A stretch of DNA of 64,000 bases. It comes from Sphingomonas hankookensis (GTDB taxonomy: Bacteria; Pseudomonadota; Alphaproteobacteria; Sphingomonadales; Sphingomonadaceae). A program made the position numbers and the translations under genes. The stretch lies in the NCBI RefSeq assembly GCF_001619955.1, contig NZ_LQQO01000012.1, forward strand, positions 62,001-126,000. Direction: 5' to 3'. The notes beneath the pieces were generated by a model. It worked only from the letters and a program-made list of their open reading frames with translations. It made no database searches and was not told the DNA's origin. Within the stretch, counting starts at the first letter, position 1. Each line of letters starts with the position of its first letter. This document shows, one piece after another, positions 20,204-30,133 of this stretch.

Positions 20204-20358
20204 CACGATCCCCTCTGCGTCCGTCCGCCATTCCCTATCAGCGGTTTACCATGATCGGAATGCCTTTCGCATCGGTGGCATGGGAAGCGGCGCGTTAACC
20301 GGTTCTTATCCGCCGCCATGGCATCGGGGTGCGGAGATTACGGGGAGACGGTGGCGCG

Positions 20359-21066
20359 ATGCGCGTATTGGCGGTGGCTTCGCAAAAGGGTGGTTCGGGC
20401 AAGACGACCTTGTCCGGGCATCTGGCCGTGCAGGCCCAACGCGCGGGCGCCGGGCCGGTGGTGATGATCGACATCGATCCGCAGGGGTCGCTGGCGGCAT
20501 GGTGGAACGAACGCGTCACCGACGAACCGGCCTTTGCGCAGACCATGGTTGCGCGCCTTGCCGCCGACCTCGAAACGCTGCGGTCGCACGGGTTCAAGCT
20601 GGCGGTGATCGATACACCGCCCGCCATCACCATGGCGATCCAGAGCGTGATTGCGGTCGCCGAGTTGATCGTTGTGCCGACTAGGCCCAGCCCGCACGAC
20701 CTGCGCGCGGTGGGGGCAACCGTCGACCTGTGCGACCGCGCGGGAAAGCCGCTGGTCTTCGTCGTCAATGCTGCGACGCCTGGTGCGCGGATCACGACCG
20801 AAGCGACGATGGCACTGTCGCAGCACGGCACGGTCGCGCCGGTGACGATTCATCACCGCGTCGATTTCGCATCGTCGATGGTCGATGGCCGTACGGTGAT
20901 GGAGATCGATCCGGCATCGAAGTCGAGCGCCGAGATTGAGGCCCTGTGGCTCTATATCCAGGATCGCTTAGAGAAGAATTTCCGCCGGACGGTCTTCGCC
21001 GTGCCGACGATGCCGACCGCGATGCGCGTACCCGCCGGCGGGTTCGGGCGGCGGGGGCAGGGGTGA
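20359..21066 (+). CDS. Orphan ParA/MinD-family ATPase
   Basis: 235 residues. The deviant Walker A motif is at the start (SQKGGSGKTTLSG, signature Lys10), the Walker A' region MIDIDPQGSLAAWW with conserved Asp, and the Walker B-like VIDTPPA. It lacks the N-terminal HTH of plasmid ParA proteins and has no C-terminal amphipathic MinD helix I can see. Such small ParA-type ATPases position cargo (chromosome origins, chemoreceptor clusters, other assemblies) using nucleoid DNA. It is not beside parB or the origin genes here; instead the next genes code for an RHH-like protein 4 bp downstream and a SPOR protein. Cargo is unknown. Confidence 0.9.
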   Translation: MRVLAVASQKGGSGKTTLSGHLAVQAQRAGAGPVVMIDIDPQGSLAAWWNERVTDEPAFAQTMVARLAADLETLRSHGFKLAVIDTPPAITMAIQSVIAVAELIVVPTRPSPHDLRAVGATVDLCDRAGKPLVFVVNAATPGARITTEATMALSQHGTVAPVTIHHRVDFASSMVDGRTVMEIDPASKSSAEIEALWLYIQDRLEKNFRRTVFAVPTMPTAMRVPAGGFGRRGQG

Positions 21067-21070
21067 GCGG

Positions 21071-21466
21071 ATGACGACGCCGCGCCCCCCCGCCCAGATT
21101 AACTCGTCGCTGCTGGCGCGCAAGGGCGAGGCACGCCCGGCCATGCGGCCGCACGGCACCGGTCCGGACAGCCGCGATGGCGACGATCTGGGCTGGAACG
21201 ATCTGGGAGAGGCGTTGCCTCCGGTGCTGCGCGAGCGTTCGAAGCTGCACGCGCTGCCGACACCCCCCGCACCGGCCACCGAATCGATCATGCTCGACCT
21301 CGACCCCGACCGGATGCTCCGGCTGAAGCTGGCGGCGACGGTGCGCAACGTTACCCCGGAAGCCTTCGTGCGCGATGCGCTCGATCGCTCCCTCCCGTCG
21401 GCATCCGACATCGCGGCGCTGGTGCAGCGCCTCGCCCCCGATGGGGCAACAAAGGGCAAGCCATGA
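21071..21466 (+). CDS. Hypothetical protein with ribbon-helix-helix-like C-terminus; possible ParA partner
   Basis: 131 residues, no family recognised overall. Residues ~72-110 (SIMLDLDPDRMLRLKLAATV followed by TPEAFVRDALDRSL) have the strand-helix-helix pattern of CopG/Arc-type RHH domains. The N-terminal segment is basic and unstructured (INSSLLARKGEARPAMRP), like the short N-terminal arms by which ParG and ParB-type partners stimulate ParA ATPases; the middle is Pro/Asp-rich. It begins 4 bp after parA and its stop overlaps the next start (ATGA). I infer a ParA regulator or adaptor; this is a hypothesis from pattern and context. Confidence 0.7.
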   Translation: MTTPRPPAQINSSLLARKGEARPAMRPHGTGPDSRDGDDLGWNDLGEALPPVLRERSKLHALPTPPAPATESIMLDLDPDRMLRLKLAATVRNVTPEAFVRDALDRSLPSASDIAALVQRLAPDGATKGKP

Positions 21467-22764
21467 AGACGCATCTCCTGGTATCGATCGGCCTCGCCAC
21501 GGCCATGCTGGGCGGATCGCTGGCGCTGGTCGGCGGCGGCACCATCGCGGTCGCGTCGTCGGAGGACGGCCCGGCACGCAAGTTCGCAGTGAAGGCGACC
21601 AAGGCGTTGACCAAGCGTCGCGCGGCCGATGCGGTCACCTTCGCCGAACAGGCGGTGGCGTTCGCGCCGCGCGATGCGGCTTATCGCGCGTTGCTCGGTC
21701 GCGCCTATCTGGCCGCCGGCCGGTTCGCATCGGCCACCCAGGCATTTACCGACGTCCTGACGCTCAACCCCGCCGATGCGAAGGCCGCGCTCAATCTGGC
21801 GCTGGCGCAGACGGCGACCGGCGAATGGGTCGCGGCGCGCGAGACGCTGACCGCCCATGCCGCGCGGATTTCGCCGGCCGATCGCGGCCTGGCGCTGGCA
21901 CTGGCGGGCGATCCGGCAGGCGGCATCGCGTTGCTCAGCGAAGCGGCGCGCGACCCGGCGGCGACGGCGACCGTGCGGCAGAATCTGGCGCTGGCGCTCG
22001 CGCTCGACGGGCGCTGGGTCGATGCGCGCACCGTGGCCTCGGTCGATATGCCGCCGGCGCAGGTCGATCAGCGGCTGATGGAATGGGCGGCATTCGCCCG
22101 GCCCGAACATGCGGCGCAACAGGTTGCGGCGCTGCTGGGCGTGACGCCGTCGCCGGACCGGGGCCAGCCGGTGCAGCTGGCACTGGTTGAACCTGCGGCT
22201 GCGGCGTCGGTCGCGCTGGCGCAGGCCGATCCCGTGCCCGAAGTCCCGGCGGCAGTCGTCGCGGTCGAGCCGGTCGGCGATACCCCGATCGTGCCCGCCG
22301 TCGCGGCACCGGTGCAGGTCGCGGCGGTCGCCCGTCCGGCCATCACCTTCGCCCCGCGTCGCGAGATCGTGCAGGCGCTGCCCGGTAGCTATCGGCGGCA
22401 GGAGCAGCCGGTTCGGATGGCAGCGCGCTCGACGCCGCGACCGGTCCGGGCCTCCGCGCCCGCGACGGCCACCGGCAACTATTATGTGCAGCTGGGGGCA
22501 TTCGACAATGCCGGCGTCGCGCGCAACGCGTGGAAGCGGATGAGCCGCAACGTCCCCCGTCTCGCTGCGCTGGCGCCGCAGGGGATGCAGGCCAGCGTTC
22601 GCGGGGCGAGCTTCTACCGCCTGTCGGTCGGTGGCCTTGCCCGCAACGACGCCACGGCGCTGTGCGGCAGCATACGCGCCAAGGGCGACCGCTGCTTCGT
22701 GCGGACCCATGCCGGCGAACAGCTGGCCAGCTGGGCCCGCCCCGAGCGGCTGGCCTCGCGCTAA
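21463..22764 (+). CDS. TPR-repeat protein with C-terminal SPOR domain
   Basis: 433 residues. An N-terminal signal or anchor (MKTHLLVSIGLATAMLGGSL, continuing hydrophobic) is followed by TPR-like helices at ~40-220 (AVAFAPRDAAYRALLGRAYL, FTDVLTLNPADAKAALNLAL), an Ala/Val/Pro linker (~220-340), and a SPOR domain at ~345-420 (YYVQLGAFDNAGVARNAWKR, FYRLSVGGLARNDATALCGS). It should act in the periplasm at peptidoglycan of the division site. It overlaps the preceding gene by 4 bp, so ParA, the RHH-like protein and this SPOR protein form one operon that joins cytoplasmic and periplasmic parts. A strong terminator follows. Confidence 0.88.
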   Translation: MKTHLLVSIGLATAMLGGSLALVGGGTIAVASSEDGPARKFAVKATKALTKRRAADAVTFAEQAVAFAPRDAAYRALLGRAYLAAGRFASATQAFTDVLTLNPADAKAALNLALAQTATGEWVAARETLTAHAARISPADRGLALALAGDPAGGIALLSEAARDPAATATVRQNLALALALDGRWVDARTVASVDMPPAQVDQRLMEWAAFARPEHAAQQVAALLGVTPSPDRGQPVQLALVEPAAAASVALAQADPVPEVPAAVVAVEPVGDTPIVPAVAAPVQVAAVARPAITFAPRREIVQALPGSYRRQEQPVRMAARSTPRPVRASAPATATGNYYVQLGAFDNAGVARNAWKRMSRNVPRLAALAPQGMQASVRGASFYRLSVGGLARNDATALCGSIRAKGDRCFVRTHAGEQLASWARPERLASR

Positions 22765-22790
22765 CCCTTTCCAAGCCTCTCCCAGGAGGA

Positions 22791-22825
22791 GGCGGCGCGT
22801 TCCGTTACAGGAACGCGCCGCCTTT
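22791..22825. terminator. Bidirectional terminator that includes the end of the pyrC-like gene
   Basis: GGCGGCGCGTTCC (22791-22803) pairs perfectly with GGAACGCGCCGCC (22810-22822); loop GTTACA; TTT follows on the plus strand. The loop holds the stop codon (TAA on the minus strand, 22807-22805), and the right arm encodes the last codons of the dihydroorotase-like gene, so the stem overlaps coding sequence. Confidence 0.85.
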
Positions 22826-24007
22826 CATCACGCGTACTGCGCGGCCCTGCACCGGCAGGCCGTCGAACGGCGTGTTCGCGGCCTTGCCTGCCAATGCGTC
22901 GGCACGGACCTGCCACGGGGCATCCTGATCGACGACGATCAGGTCCGCCGGCGCACCGATGGCGAGCGTGCCCGAGTCGAGGCCCAGAAGCTTGGCGGGG
23001 TTGTACGACAACAGGGCGAACAACCGGTCGAGCCCGATCAGTCCATCGCGCACCAGCCCGAGCCCCAGCGGCAACAGAGTCTCCGCACCGGCCATGCCCG
23101 GCTCCGAATCGGCGAAGGGCAGGCGCTTTGCCTCCGGTCCGCGCGGATCATGGCCCGAACACAGCACGTCGATCGTCCCATCGGCCAGCGCGGCGCCCGC
23201 CGCCTGCCGGTCGCTCTCGCTGCGCAGGGGCGGGGAGAGGTGGGCGAAGGTGCGGAAATCGCTCATCGCGATGTCGGACAGATAGAGGTGCGCCGGAGTG
23301 ATGCCGCAGGTAACCCGCACCCCGCGCCGCTTGGCCGCGCGGACCAGGTCGAACCCGGCCGCCGTCGTCACCTGCCGGAAATGCAGCCGCGCGCCGGTCT
23401 CCTCGGCCAGCATCACGTCACGCGCGATCGCCAGCGCTTCGGCCATCGCCGGTGCCGCGGGCAGGCCGAGCCGCGTCGCGGTCTCACCCGCGGTGGCGAC
23501 CGCATCCCCGGCCAGTCCGCCATCCTCGGCATGGGCGATGACGACCAGACCGCAATCGCGGGCATAGGCCAGCACCTTGCGCATGACGCCGCTGTCGCCG
23601 ATCCAGCGCCGGCCGGTCGCGACCGCGCCCGCGCCCGCTTCGGCATTGATCGCCATTTCGGCAAGGTCCGTCCCGCGCAGCCCCTGCGTCGCGGCGGAGA
23701 TCGGGTGAATCCACAGGTCGGGCTTGCCCATATAGGCCGCGCGCGCGACGATGCCCGGATCGTCGAGCACCGGCGCCTGATCCGGCATCAACCCGACGCG
23801 GACGATGCCGCCGGCGCGAAACGCGGCAGTGTCGATTCCGAATACGCCCAGATCGACGATGGCGGGCGCGATCAGCTTGCCCGACACGTCGATCGTCTCG
23901 GCACCGTTCGCATCGGCGACGATGTTCTCGCCGGCGACCAGCAGGTCGCGCGCGGCGATCCCGTCGACCGGACAGACGAGCGTGCCGCCAGTGAACTGCT
24001 TGCTCAT
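22805..24007 (-). CDS. Dihydroorotase-like protein, probably non-catalytic (PyrC'/pseudo-DHOase)
   Basis: 400 residues with the amidohydrolase fold of dihydroorotase, adjacent to pyrB (4-bp ATGA overlap). Active-site residues are lost: the metal pair HxH is L53-G54-V55-F56 (DLGVFG in place of DxHVHLR); the P-H-H-L segment reads P238-A-H-L; the catalytic TDHAPH reads S284-G-H-D-P-R, so the essential Asp is Gly. H159 of HAED remains. In Pseudomonas-type ATCases an inactive dihydroorotase homologue assembles with PyrB and is needed for activity; the same structural role is likely here. A functional dihydroorotase should be encoded elsewhere. Confidence 0.88.
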   Translation of the reverse strand: MSKQFTGGTLVCPVDGIAARDLLVAGENIVADANGAETIDVSGKLIAPAIVDLGVFGIDTAAFRAGGIVRVGLMPDQAPVLDDPGIVARAAYMGKPDLWIHPISAATQGLRGTDLAEMAINAEAGAGAVATGRRWIGDSGVMRKVLAYARDCGLVVIAHAEDGGLAGDAVATAGETATRLGLPAAPAMAEALAIARDVMLAEETGARLHFRQVTTAAGFDLVRAAKRRGVRVTCGITPAHLYLSDIAMSDFRTFAHLSPPLRSESDRQAAGAALADGTIDVLCSGHDPRGPEAKRLPFADSEPGMAGAETLLPLGLGLVRDGLIGLDRLFALLSYNPAKLLGLDSGTLAIGAPADLIVVDQDAPWQVRADALAGKAANTPFDGLPVQGRAVRVMKGGAFL

Positions 24008-24993
24008 GCCCAGCCCTCCACGCCACGGCTACGCCGGGTCAGTACGTCGAGACAGGCCATGCGGACCGCCACGCCCATTTCCACCTGCTCGGTGATCGTC
24101 GACCGCTCGGAATCGTCGGCGACGTCGCTGTTAATCTCGATCCCCCGGTTCATCGGCCCCGGATGCATCACGATCGCATGCGGTTCGGCGCGTTTCAGCC
24201 GCTCGCGGGTCAGGCCGTAGCGCAGATGATATTCGCGGGTCGACGGGATGAAGCCTCCGTTCATCCGCTCATTCTGCAACCGCAGCATCATTACCACGTC
24301 GGCACCTTCGAGTGCGGCATCGAAATCGGTGAACGGGGTTACGCCCATCGATTCGATCGCGTGCGGCATCAGCGTGGCTGGCGCCACGACGCGCACCTCG
24401 GCAGCCAGCGTCGTCAGCGCCAGGATGTTGGAGCGCGCGACGCGACTGTGGAGGATGTCACCGCAGATCACGACCCGCTTGTGCGCGATTTCGCCCAGCC
24501 GGCGCCGGATGGTCAACGCGTCGAGCAGCGCCTGCGTCGGATGTTCGTGCCAGCCGTCACCGGCGTTCAGCACCGGGCAGTCGACTTTGTCGGCGATCAA
24601 CTGCACGGCGCCGGACGAACTGTGACGGATGACGATGACGTCCGCGCGCATCGCGTTCAGCGTGACGGCGGTGTCGATCAGCGTCTCGCCCTTCTTCACG
24701 CTCGACTGGCCGGCATGCATGTTGACCACGTCCGCGCCCAGCCGCTTACCCGCGATCTCGAAAGACAAAAGGGTGCGGGTGCTGTTTTCGAAGAAGGCGT
24801 TGATCTGCGTCACGCCCTTCAGTCGCTGGTCGCCGGGTGCCCGGCTGCGATTGGCGTCGATCCATTGCTCCGCCTCGTCGAGCAGGAACAGGATTTCATG
24901 GGGCTGCAATCCCTCGATCCCGGTCAGGTGCCGATGCGGGAAAACGGCGCCGCCATCAATCATGGCGGCGGGGCGGTGGTCTGAAATAGGCAT
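24004..24993 (-). CDS. pyrB: Aspartate carbamoyltransferase catalytic subunit
   Basis: 329 residues. It makes carbamoyl-aspartate in pyrimidine synthesis. The carbamoyl-phosphate motif FFENSTRT is at 67-74, and later motifs [29 protein letters not shown] and MHPGPMNRG are intact. No PyrI regulatory chain is present; the downstream pseudo-dihydroorotase overlaps by 4 bp and probably forms the holoenzyme with it. ruvX lies 40 bp upstream on the same strand. Confidence 0.97.
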   Translation of the reverse strand: MPISDHRPAAMIDGGAVFPHRHLTGIEGLQPHEILFLLDEAEQWIDANRSRAPGDQRLKGVTQINAFFENSTRTLLSFEIAGKRLGADVVNMHAGQSSVKKGETLIDTAVTLNAMRADVIVIRHSSSGAVQLIADKVDCPVLNAGDGWHEHPTQALLDALTIRRRLGEIAHKRVVICGDILHSRVARSNILALTTLAAEVRVVAPATLMPHAIESMGVTPFTDFDAALEGADVVMMLRLQNERMNGGFIPSTREYHLRYGLTRERLKRAEPHAIVMHPGPMNRGIEINSDVADDSERSTITEQVEMGVAVRMACLDVLTRRSRGVEGWA

Positions 24994-25033
24994 CGAGGCG
25001 ACCGGTTAGGCCGCGCCGCGCGCCCTTGCAAGC

Positions 25034-25504
25034 TCAGGCTAGCGGGACATTCACCAGAGCGTCGATCGCGCCTTGCAGGATGTAGGCGGCGGCGAGCTTG
25101 TCTACCCGCTCCGCGCGTTTTGCGCGGCTGAGGTCCTCGGCGATCATCTGCCGCTCGACCGCGACCGTCGACCAGCGTTCGTCCCACAGAAAGATCGGCA
25201 GATTCAAATCGTCGAGGTTGCGGGCGAAGGCGCGGACCGACTGTGTACGCGGCGAATCGCTGCCGTCCATGTTGAGCGGCAGGCCGATGACGATGCCGCG
25301 CACCGATTGCTGGCGGATCAGCGTGGCCAGTTGTGCCTTGTCGGCGGTGAATTTGGTTCGGTTCACCAAAATAGCCGGGCTGGCGAAGCTCCACCCGGCA
25401 TCGCACAGCGCGGTGCCGATCGTTTTCGTGCCGACATCCAGCCCGATCAGCCGACCGCCTTCGGGCAGCGCGTCGCGAAAGACGGCGCGGTCTTCGGTAA
25501 TCAT
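25034..25504 (-). CDS. ruvX: Holliday junction resolvase-like protein RuvX/YqgF
   Basis: 156 residues of RNase H-like fold: [10 protein letters not shown] (21-30) carries the first catalytic Asp, [12 protein letters not shown] the family central motif, and [12 protein letters not shown] with a late acidic residue in [13 protein letters not shown]. YqgF proteins act in 16S pre-rRNA 5'-end maturation and were first proposed as Holliday-junction resolvases. ATG at 25504 overlaps the stop of the DUF3089 gene (ATGA) and follows GGAGGG, so it is chosen over GTG at 25516. Confidence 0.93.
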   Translation of the reverse strand: MITEDRAVFRDALPEGGRLIGLDVGTKTIGTALCDAGWSFASPAILVNRTKFTADKAQLATLIRQQSVRGIVIGLPLNMDGSDSPRTQSVRAFARNLDDLNLPIFLWDERWSTVAVERQMIAEDLSRAKRAERVDKLAAAYILQGAIDALVNVPLA

Positions 25505-26610
25505 TTTACCCTCCACGCCGCGAGCCGGCGCAACGCGTCGGCGCGGACATTCGCCCAGAACAGGCTGTAGTCGTAGACGTGCCAGTTGTTACCCGGCAGC
25601 ACATAGGGGCCGAGGTCGGGCGGGTTGTCACCGATCGACAGGAATCCGCGCGGCCCGCAGGCTGCGGGCACCAGCCCCGGCGTCATCGTCGCGTTCTGCA
25701 GCGACTTATCCGGGATCAGCGTGCCGAGATTGGCGCTGGCCGGCGCCTGCGCATCGGCGGTGCCGGTCAGCGGATTGGTACAGACCATCGGCGTTTTCGC
25801 TCGCGGGCGGCCGTCGAACCCGGTCGATGCGTCATATTGTTCAAGGATCAGCGACGGATCGGCCGGTTCGGCGAAGCTCTGCCACGACAGCAGGCACCGG
25901 GCCTGATCGGCGGTCGTGCATTCGGGAAGGCCGAGCGCGACGATATCCGTCACCTTCGATACCGGCCAGCCAACGACATAGGCCGCGACGATCCGTCGGG
26001 CGAGCAGCGTGCCGGCGACCTTTTCTCGCAGCAGCCGGGTCAGGTGCAGCCCGCCCTGGCTATGGCCGGCGAGGATGATCGGCCGCTTCGGATCGATTTC
26101 CTCGACGAACCGGTCGAACGCCGATTCGATGTCGTGATAGGCGAGGTCGAGTGCCTGTTCCGCCGCATCTTCGCTGGTCAGGAACGCGCCGAAGGTCGCC
26201 TGGCGATAGCGCGGCGCCCAGACGCGTCCGGCGGCGGTGAAGGCGCTGGCCTGCCCGCGCAGGAAGATGCGCGCGCGGTCGTTGGTCTCGGCGTCGTCCA
26301 GCACCGCATTCCAGCGGTCGGTGCCGACGAACGATGTCGGGTGGATGAAGAAAATCTCGGCCCGGCCCGGCGGCGTCGGCTGCACCCCCGGCGGCAACCA
26401 GTCGACCGGCGTATTGGTCAGCCCTGGCCGTGCGAACCACATCGTCTTGTCGGCATAGAGTCGCGACGGAATGGTCGGTTCGGTCCGGAACGCAACGCTC
26501 GGCACCAGCGCGCGGCGCAGCAGGTCGTTGCCGAACATGCGATAGGCTACGGCGCCGGCGATGACGAGGACGATCAGCGTCGCCACAATGTACAGAAATT
26601 TGCGCGCCAA
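25501..26610 (-). CDS. DUF3089 alpha/beta-hydrolase-like protein, membrane-anchored
   Basis: 369 residues from the TTG at 26610. N-terminal anchor [20 protein letters not shown], then an alpha/beta hydrolase fold with nucleophile elbow LAGHSQGG (Ser184) in the DUF3089 pattern ([17 protein letters not shown] early, [16 protein letters not shown] at the end). Substrate is unknown; family members resemble lipases or esterases facing the periplasm. I favour TTG at 26610 because GTGGAG lies 6 nt upstream and it gives a typical N-terminus; GTG at 26622 is the alternative. It heads a minus-strand operon with ruvX, pyrB and the pyrC-like gene, and is divergent from gatC. Confidence 0.85.
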   Translation of the reverse strand: MARKFLYIVATLIVLVIAGAVAYRMFGNDLLRRALVPSVAFRTEPTIPSRLYADKTMWFARPGLTNTPVDWLPPGVQPTPPGRAEIFFIHPTSFVGTDRWNAVLDDAETNDRARIFLRGQASAFTAAGRVWAPRYRQATFGAFLTSEDAAEQALDLAYHDIESAFDRFVEEIDPKRPIILAGHSQGGLHLTRLLREKVAGTLLARRIVAAYVVGWPVSKVTDIVALGLPECTTADQARCLLSWQSFAEPADPSLILEQYDASTGFDGRPRAKTPMVCTNPLTGTADAQAPASANLGTLIPDKSLQNATMTPGLVPAACGPRGFLSIGDNPPDLGPYVLPGNNWHVYDYSLFWANVRADALRRLAAWRVK

Positions 26611-26717
26611 TCCGAACTCCACCGTCAGTCGGCGCACCGATGCGGGATGGCGCGGCCGGGTGCAACTGCTTTGCGGGTGCTTGTGGGGGGCGTGCCGGGA
26701 TGCTAGCCGCCCTTCCC

Positions 26718-27005
26718 ATGTCCGTCGAACCTGCAACCGTCAAACGCGTGGCCGGCCTTGCCCGTATCGCGATCACCGATGCCGAAGCCGAAAAGCTCGC
26801 ACCTGAACTCGGCAACATTCTCGGCTGGATCGAGCAACTGGGCGAGGTCGATACCCAGGGCGTCGAGCCGATGACCGCGGTCATCCCCAACCATCTGCGC
26901 CTGCGCGACGATGTCGTGACCGATGGCGACGTCCGCGACAAGGTACTCGCCAATGCGCCGCAGGGCGAGCATGGCTTTTTCACCGTTCCGAAAGTGATCG
27001 AATAG
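26718..27005 (+). CDS. gatC: Asp-tRNA(Asn)/Glu-tRNA(Gln) amidotransferase subunit C
   Basis: 95 residues, [20 protein letters not shown] being the family start, with [22 protein letters not shown] and the C-terminal [10 protein letters not shown]. GatC wraps around GatA and stabilises the GatCAB complex, which amidates misacylated Glu-tRNA(Gln) or Asp-tRNA(Asn). ATG at 26718 is the start. Its stop shares a base with the gatA GTG. Confidence 0.96.
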   Translation: MSVEPATVKRVAGLARIAITDAEAEKLAPELGNILGWIEQLGEVDTQGVEPMTAVIPNHLRLRDDVVTDGDVRDKVLANAPQGEHGFFTVPKVIE

Positions 27006-28486
27006 TGTCGAACCTGACCGACCTTGGCGTCGCCGCGATCCGCGACGGCGTGCGCAGCGGCGATTTTTCCGCCCGCGATGTCGCCGACGCGTTCATCGAC
27101 GCGGTCGCCGCTGCGAAGCCGCTCAACGCCTTTCTCGTCGAAACCCCCGACCATGCCCGTGCCGCCGCGAAGGTGGCCGACGATGCCCGCGCCGCTGGCG
27201 AGACGCTCAAGCCGCTGGCCGGCGTGCCGATCGGCATGAAGGACTTGTTCTGCACGCAGGGCGTCGAGACGACGGCGGCAAGTGGTATCTTAAAAGGCTT
27301 CGTGCCTCAGTATGAATCGACGGTTTCCGGTAACTTGTGGAATGCCGGGGCGGGGATGCTGGGCAAGCTGAACCTCGACCAGTTCGCGATGGGATCGTCC
27401 AACGAAACCAGCGCGTTCGGCAACGTCATCTCGCCGTGGCGGCGTCCGGGCGACACCGCGCCGATGGCGCCGGGCGGATCGTCGGGCGGGTCATCCGCGG
27501 CGATCGCGGCGCGGCTGTGCCCGGCGGCGACCGGCACCGATACCGGCGGTTCGATCCGCCAGCCCGCCGCGTTCGTCGGCATCACGGGCATCAAGCCGAC
27601 CTATGGCCGCTGCTCGCGCTATGGCGTCGTCGCGTTCGCCTCCTCGCTCGATCAGGCCGGGCCGATGGCGCGCGACGTCCGCGACTGTGCGATCATGCTG
27701 GAGGCGATGGCCGGGTTCGATCCGAAGGACTCGACCTCGCTCGACCTGCCCGTGCCGGCGTGGGAAGCGGGGCTGAACGCCGACCTGCGCGGCAAGCGGG
27801 TCGGCATCCCCAAGGAATATCGCGTCGATGGCATGCCGGCGGAGATCGAGGCGCTGTGGCAGCAGGGCATCGAATGGCTGAAGGATGCGGGGGCGGAGAT
27901 CGTCGAGGTCTCGCTGCCGCACACCAAATATGCGCTGCCGGCCTATTACATCATCGCGCCGGCCGAAGCGTCGTCGAACCTTGCCCGCTATGACGGTGTG
28001 CGGTTCGGTCAACGCGTGCTGCCTGATGGCGCCGGCCTGCAGGACATGTACGCCGCCACCCGCGCCGCCGGTTTCGGCGACGAGGTGAAGCGCCGGATCA
28101 TGATCGGCACCTATGTGCTCTCGGCTGGCTTCTACGACGCCTACTACACGCAGGCGCAGAAGGTGCGGACGCTGATCGCGCGCGATTTCGAACAGGCGTG
28201 GGAACAGTGCGACGTGCTACTGACCCCGACCGCGCCATCGGCGGCGTTCGCGCTGGGGGAAAAGAGCGCCGATCCGATCGCGATGTATCTGAACGACGTC
28301 TTCACCGTGCCGTCGTCGCTGGCAGGCCTGCCGGCGATGAGCGTGCCGGGCGGCGTCGACAAGGACGGACTGCCGCTGGGGTTGCAGATCATCGGCAAGC
28401 CACTGGACGAACAGGGCGTGCTGAACGCAGGCCTTGCGATCGAGCAGCGCGCCGGCTTCGTCGCCCGTGCGGACAAATGGTGGTAG
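27005..28486 (+). CDS. gatA: Asp-tRNA(Asn)/Glu-tRNA(Gln) amidotransferase subunit A (glutaminase)
   Basis: 493 residues, amidase-signature enzyme that frees ammonia from glutamine for GatB. The Ser-cisSer-Lys triad is K79 ([10 protein letters not shown]), S159 ([10 protein letters not shown]) and S183 ([14 protein letters not shown]). GTG start at 27005 overlaps the gatC stop by one base. Its 3' end overlaps a possible 58-codon gene, and gatB follows 169 bp later. Confidence 0.97.
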   Translation: MSNLTDLGVAAIRDGVRSGDFSARDVADAFIDAVAAAKPLNAFLVETPDHARAAAKVADDARAAGETLKPLAGVPIGMKDLFCTQGVETTAASGILKGFVPQYESTVSGNLWNAGAGMLGKLNLDQFAMGSSNETSAFGNVISPWRRPGDTAPMAPGGSSGGSSAAIAARLCPAATGTDTGGSIRQPAAFVGITGIKPTYGRCSRYGVVAFASSLDQAGPMARDVRDCAIMLEAMAGFDPKDSTSLDLPVPAWEAGLNADLRGKRVGIPKEYRVDGMPAEIEALWQQGIEWLKDAGAEIVEVSLPHTKYALPAYYIIAPAEASSNLARYDGVRFGQRVLPDGAGLQDMYAATRAAGFGDEVKRRIMIGTYVLSAGFYDAYYTQAQKVRTLIARDFEQAWEQCDVLLTPTAPSAAFALGEKSADPIAMYLNDVFTVPSSLAGLPAMSVPGGVDKDGLPLGLQIIGKPLDEQGVLNAGLAIEQRAGFVARADKWW

Positions 28487-28653
28487 TTGTCGAACTGCTG
28501 ATCGAGGCGATCGGAGCGGTGGTGGAAACTGCCATCGATCTGATCCCCGATGGGAAGTCGAAGACGAAGCACACGATCTCCGACGGGCCGACACCGGTCC
28601 CGAGGAGCGAAATGGAACAGCGGCCGCCGACCGGCCCGTATGAAGAGCGATGA
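28477..28653 (+). CDS. Possible small protein between gatA and gatB (58 aa)
   Basis: ATG at 28477 lies inside the gatA 3' end (10-bp overlap) and the frame closes 2 bp before the gatB ATG, so it fills the gatA-gatB gap exactly. The predicted product starts with a hydrophobic or amphipathic helix ([20 protein letters not shown]) followed by a charged Pro-rich tail ([15 protein letters not shown]). No family recognised and the Shine-Dalgarno is weak (GCGGACAA). It may be a small coupled gene or a chance frame. Confidence 0.45.
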   Translation: MVVVVELLIEAIGAVVETAIDLIPDGKSKTKHTISDGPTPVPRSEMEQRPPTGPYEER

Positions 28654-28654
28654 C

Positions 28655-30133
28655 ATGAGCGATTACCGCATCCGTGGTGCCACCGGCGACTGGGAGGTCG
28701 TGATCGGCCTCGAAGTCCATGCGCAGGTCACGTCGAACGCGAAGCTGTTCTCCGGCGCGGCGACCGCCTTCGGTGCCGAGCCGAATACGCAGGTAAGCCT
28801 TGTCGACGCGGCGATGCCCGGCATGCTGCCGACCCCGAACCGCGAATGCATCCGGCAGGCGGTGCGGACCGGCATGGCGATCGATGCGGTCATCAACAAA
28901 TGGTCGCGCTTCGACCGCAAGAATTATTTCTACGCCGATCTGCCGCAGGGCTATCAGATCAGCCAGCTCTATCATCCGTTGGTCGGCGAAGGCGTGGTCG
29001 AGATCGTGCTGGACGAGAAAGACCCGAATAGCGTGCCCAAGGCGATCGGCGTCGAGCGCATCCATGTCGAGCAGGATGCCGGCAAGCTGATGCACGACCA
29101 GCATCCGACGCGGTCCTATGTCGACCTGAACCGATCGGGCGTGGCGCTGATGGAGATCGTCAGCCGGCCGGACATGCGTTCGCCTGCCGAAGCAGGCGCT
29201 TATTTGTCGAAGCTGCGCACGATTCTCCGCTATGTCGGGTCGTGCGACGGCAATATGGACCAGGGGTCGATGCGCGCCGACGTCAACGTGTCGGTCCGCC
29301 GTCCGGGCGAGGAATTCGGCACGCGGACCGAGACGAAGAACGTCAACTCGGTACGCTTCGTCATGGCCGCGATCGAATATGAAGCGAACCGGCAGGTGGC
29401 GGTGTTGGAGGATGGCGGCCGCATCGTGCAGGAAACGCGCCTGTTCGATCCCGACAAGGGCGTGACCCGGTCGATGCGGTCGAAGGAAGACGCGCACGAC
29501 TATCGCTACTTCCCCGATCCCGATCTGCTGCCGCTCGAACTGGACGATGCGTTTCTCGAGGAATGTCGTGCGTCGCTCCCCGAGCTGCCCGATGCCAAGC
29601 GCAAGCGCTATGAGAGCGAGCTCGGCCTGTCGGCGTATAATGCCGCGGTGCTGACCGCCGAGGTCGAAACGGCGCGCTGGTTCGAGGCGCTGCTGGCCGA
29701 AGGCGGTTCGGACGTGCCGGCAAAGTCGGCCGCCAACTGGTTGATTTCTGACCTGTATGGCGCGCTCAATCGGCTGGGCAAGGGCATCGGCGACAGCCCG
29801 GTGTCGCCGGCGCAGGGCGCGGAACTGCTCAAGCTGGTGGCCGACGGTACGCTGTCGGGTACGCTGTCGAAGCAGGTGTTCGAGATCATGCTCGAAACCG
29901 GGCAGGGGGCGAATGCGATCGTCGAGGAACGCGGGCTCAAGCAGACCAGCGACACCGGCGCGATCGAGGCGGTGATCGCCGCGGTCATGGAAAAGAACGC
30001 CGACAAGGTCGCCGACTATCGCGGCGGCAAGGACAAGCTGTTCGGCTTCTTCGTCGGGCAGACGATGAAGGCGATGGGCGGGAAGGCCAATCCCGGCGTC
30101 GTCAACGACCTGCTGAAGAAGGCGCTGGGATGA
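28655..30133 (+). CDS. gatB: Asp-tRNA(Asn)/Glu-tRNA(Gln) amidotransferase subunit B
   Basis: 492 residues. Activates and amidates the tRNA-bound Glu/Asp. Signature segments: [55 protein letters not shown] and [15 protein letters not shown]; the C-terminal YqeY-like tRNA-binding tail (about 420-492) is complete. ATG at 28655 with AGAGCGATGAC upstream. Its stop overlaps the ATG of the cyclophilin gene. Confidence 0.97.
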   Translation: MSDYRIRGATGDWEVVIGLEVHAQVTSNAKLFSGAATAFGAEPNTQVSLVDAAMPGMLPTPNRECIRQAVRTGMAIDAVINKWSRFDRKNYFYADLPQGYQISQLYHPLVGEGVVEIVLDEKDPNSVPKAIGVERIHVEQDAGKLMHDQHPTRSYVDLNRSGVALMEIVSRPDMRSPAEAGAYLSKLRTILRYVGSCDGNMDQGSMRADVNVSVRRPGEEFGTRTETKNVNSVRFVMAAIEYEANRQVAVLEDGGRIVQETRLFDPDKGVTRSMRSKEDAHDYRYFPDPDLLPLELDDAFLEECRASLPELPDAKRKRYESELGLSAYNAAVLTAEVETARWFEALLAEGGSDVPAKSAANWLISDLYGALNRLGKGIGDSPVSPAQGAELLKLVADGTLSGTLSKQVFEIMLETGQGANAIVEERGLKQTSDTGAIEAVIAAVMEKNADKVADYRGGKDKLFGFFVGQTMKAMGGKANPGVVNDLLKKALG

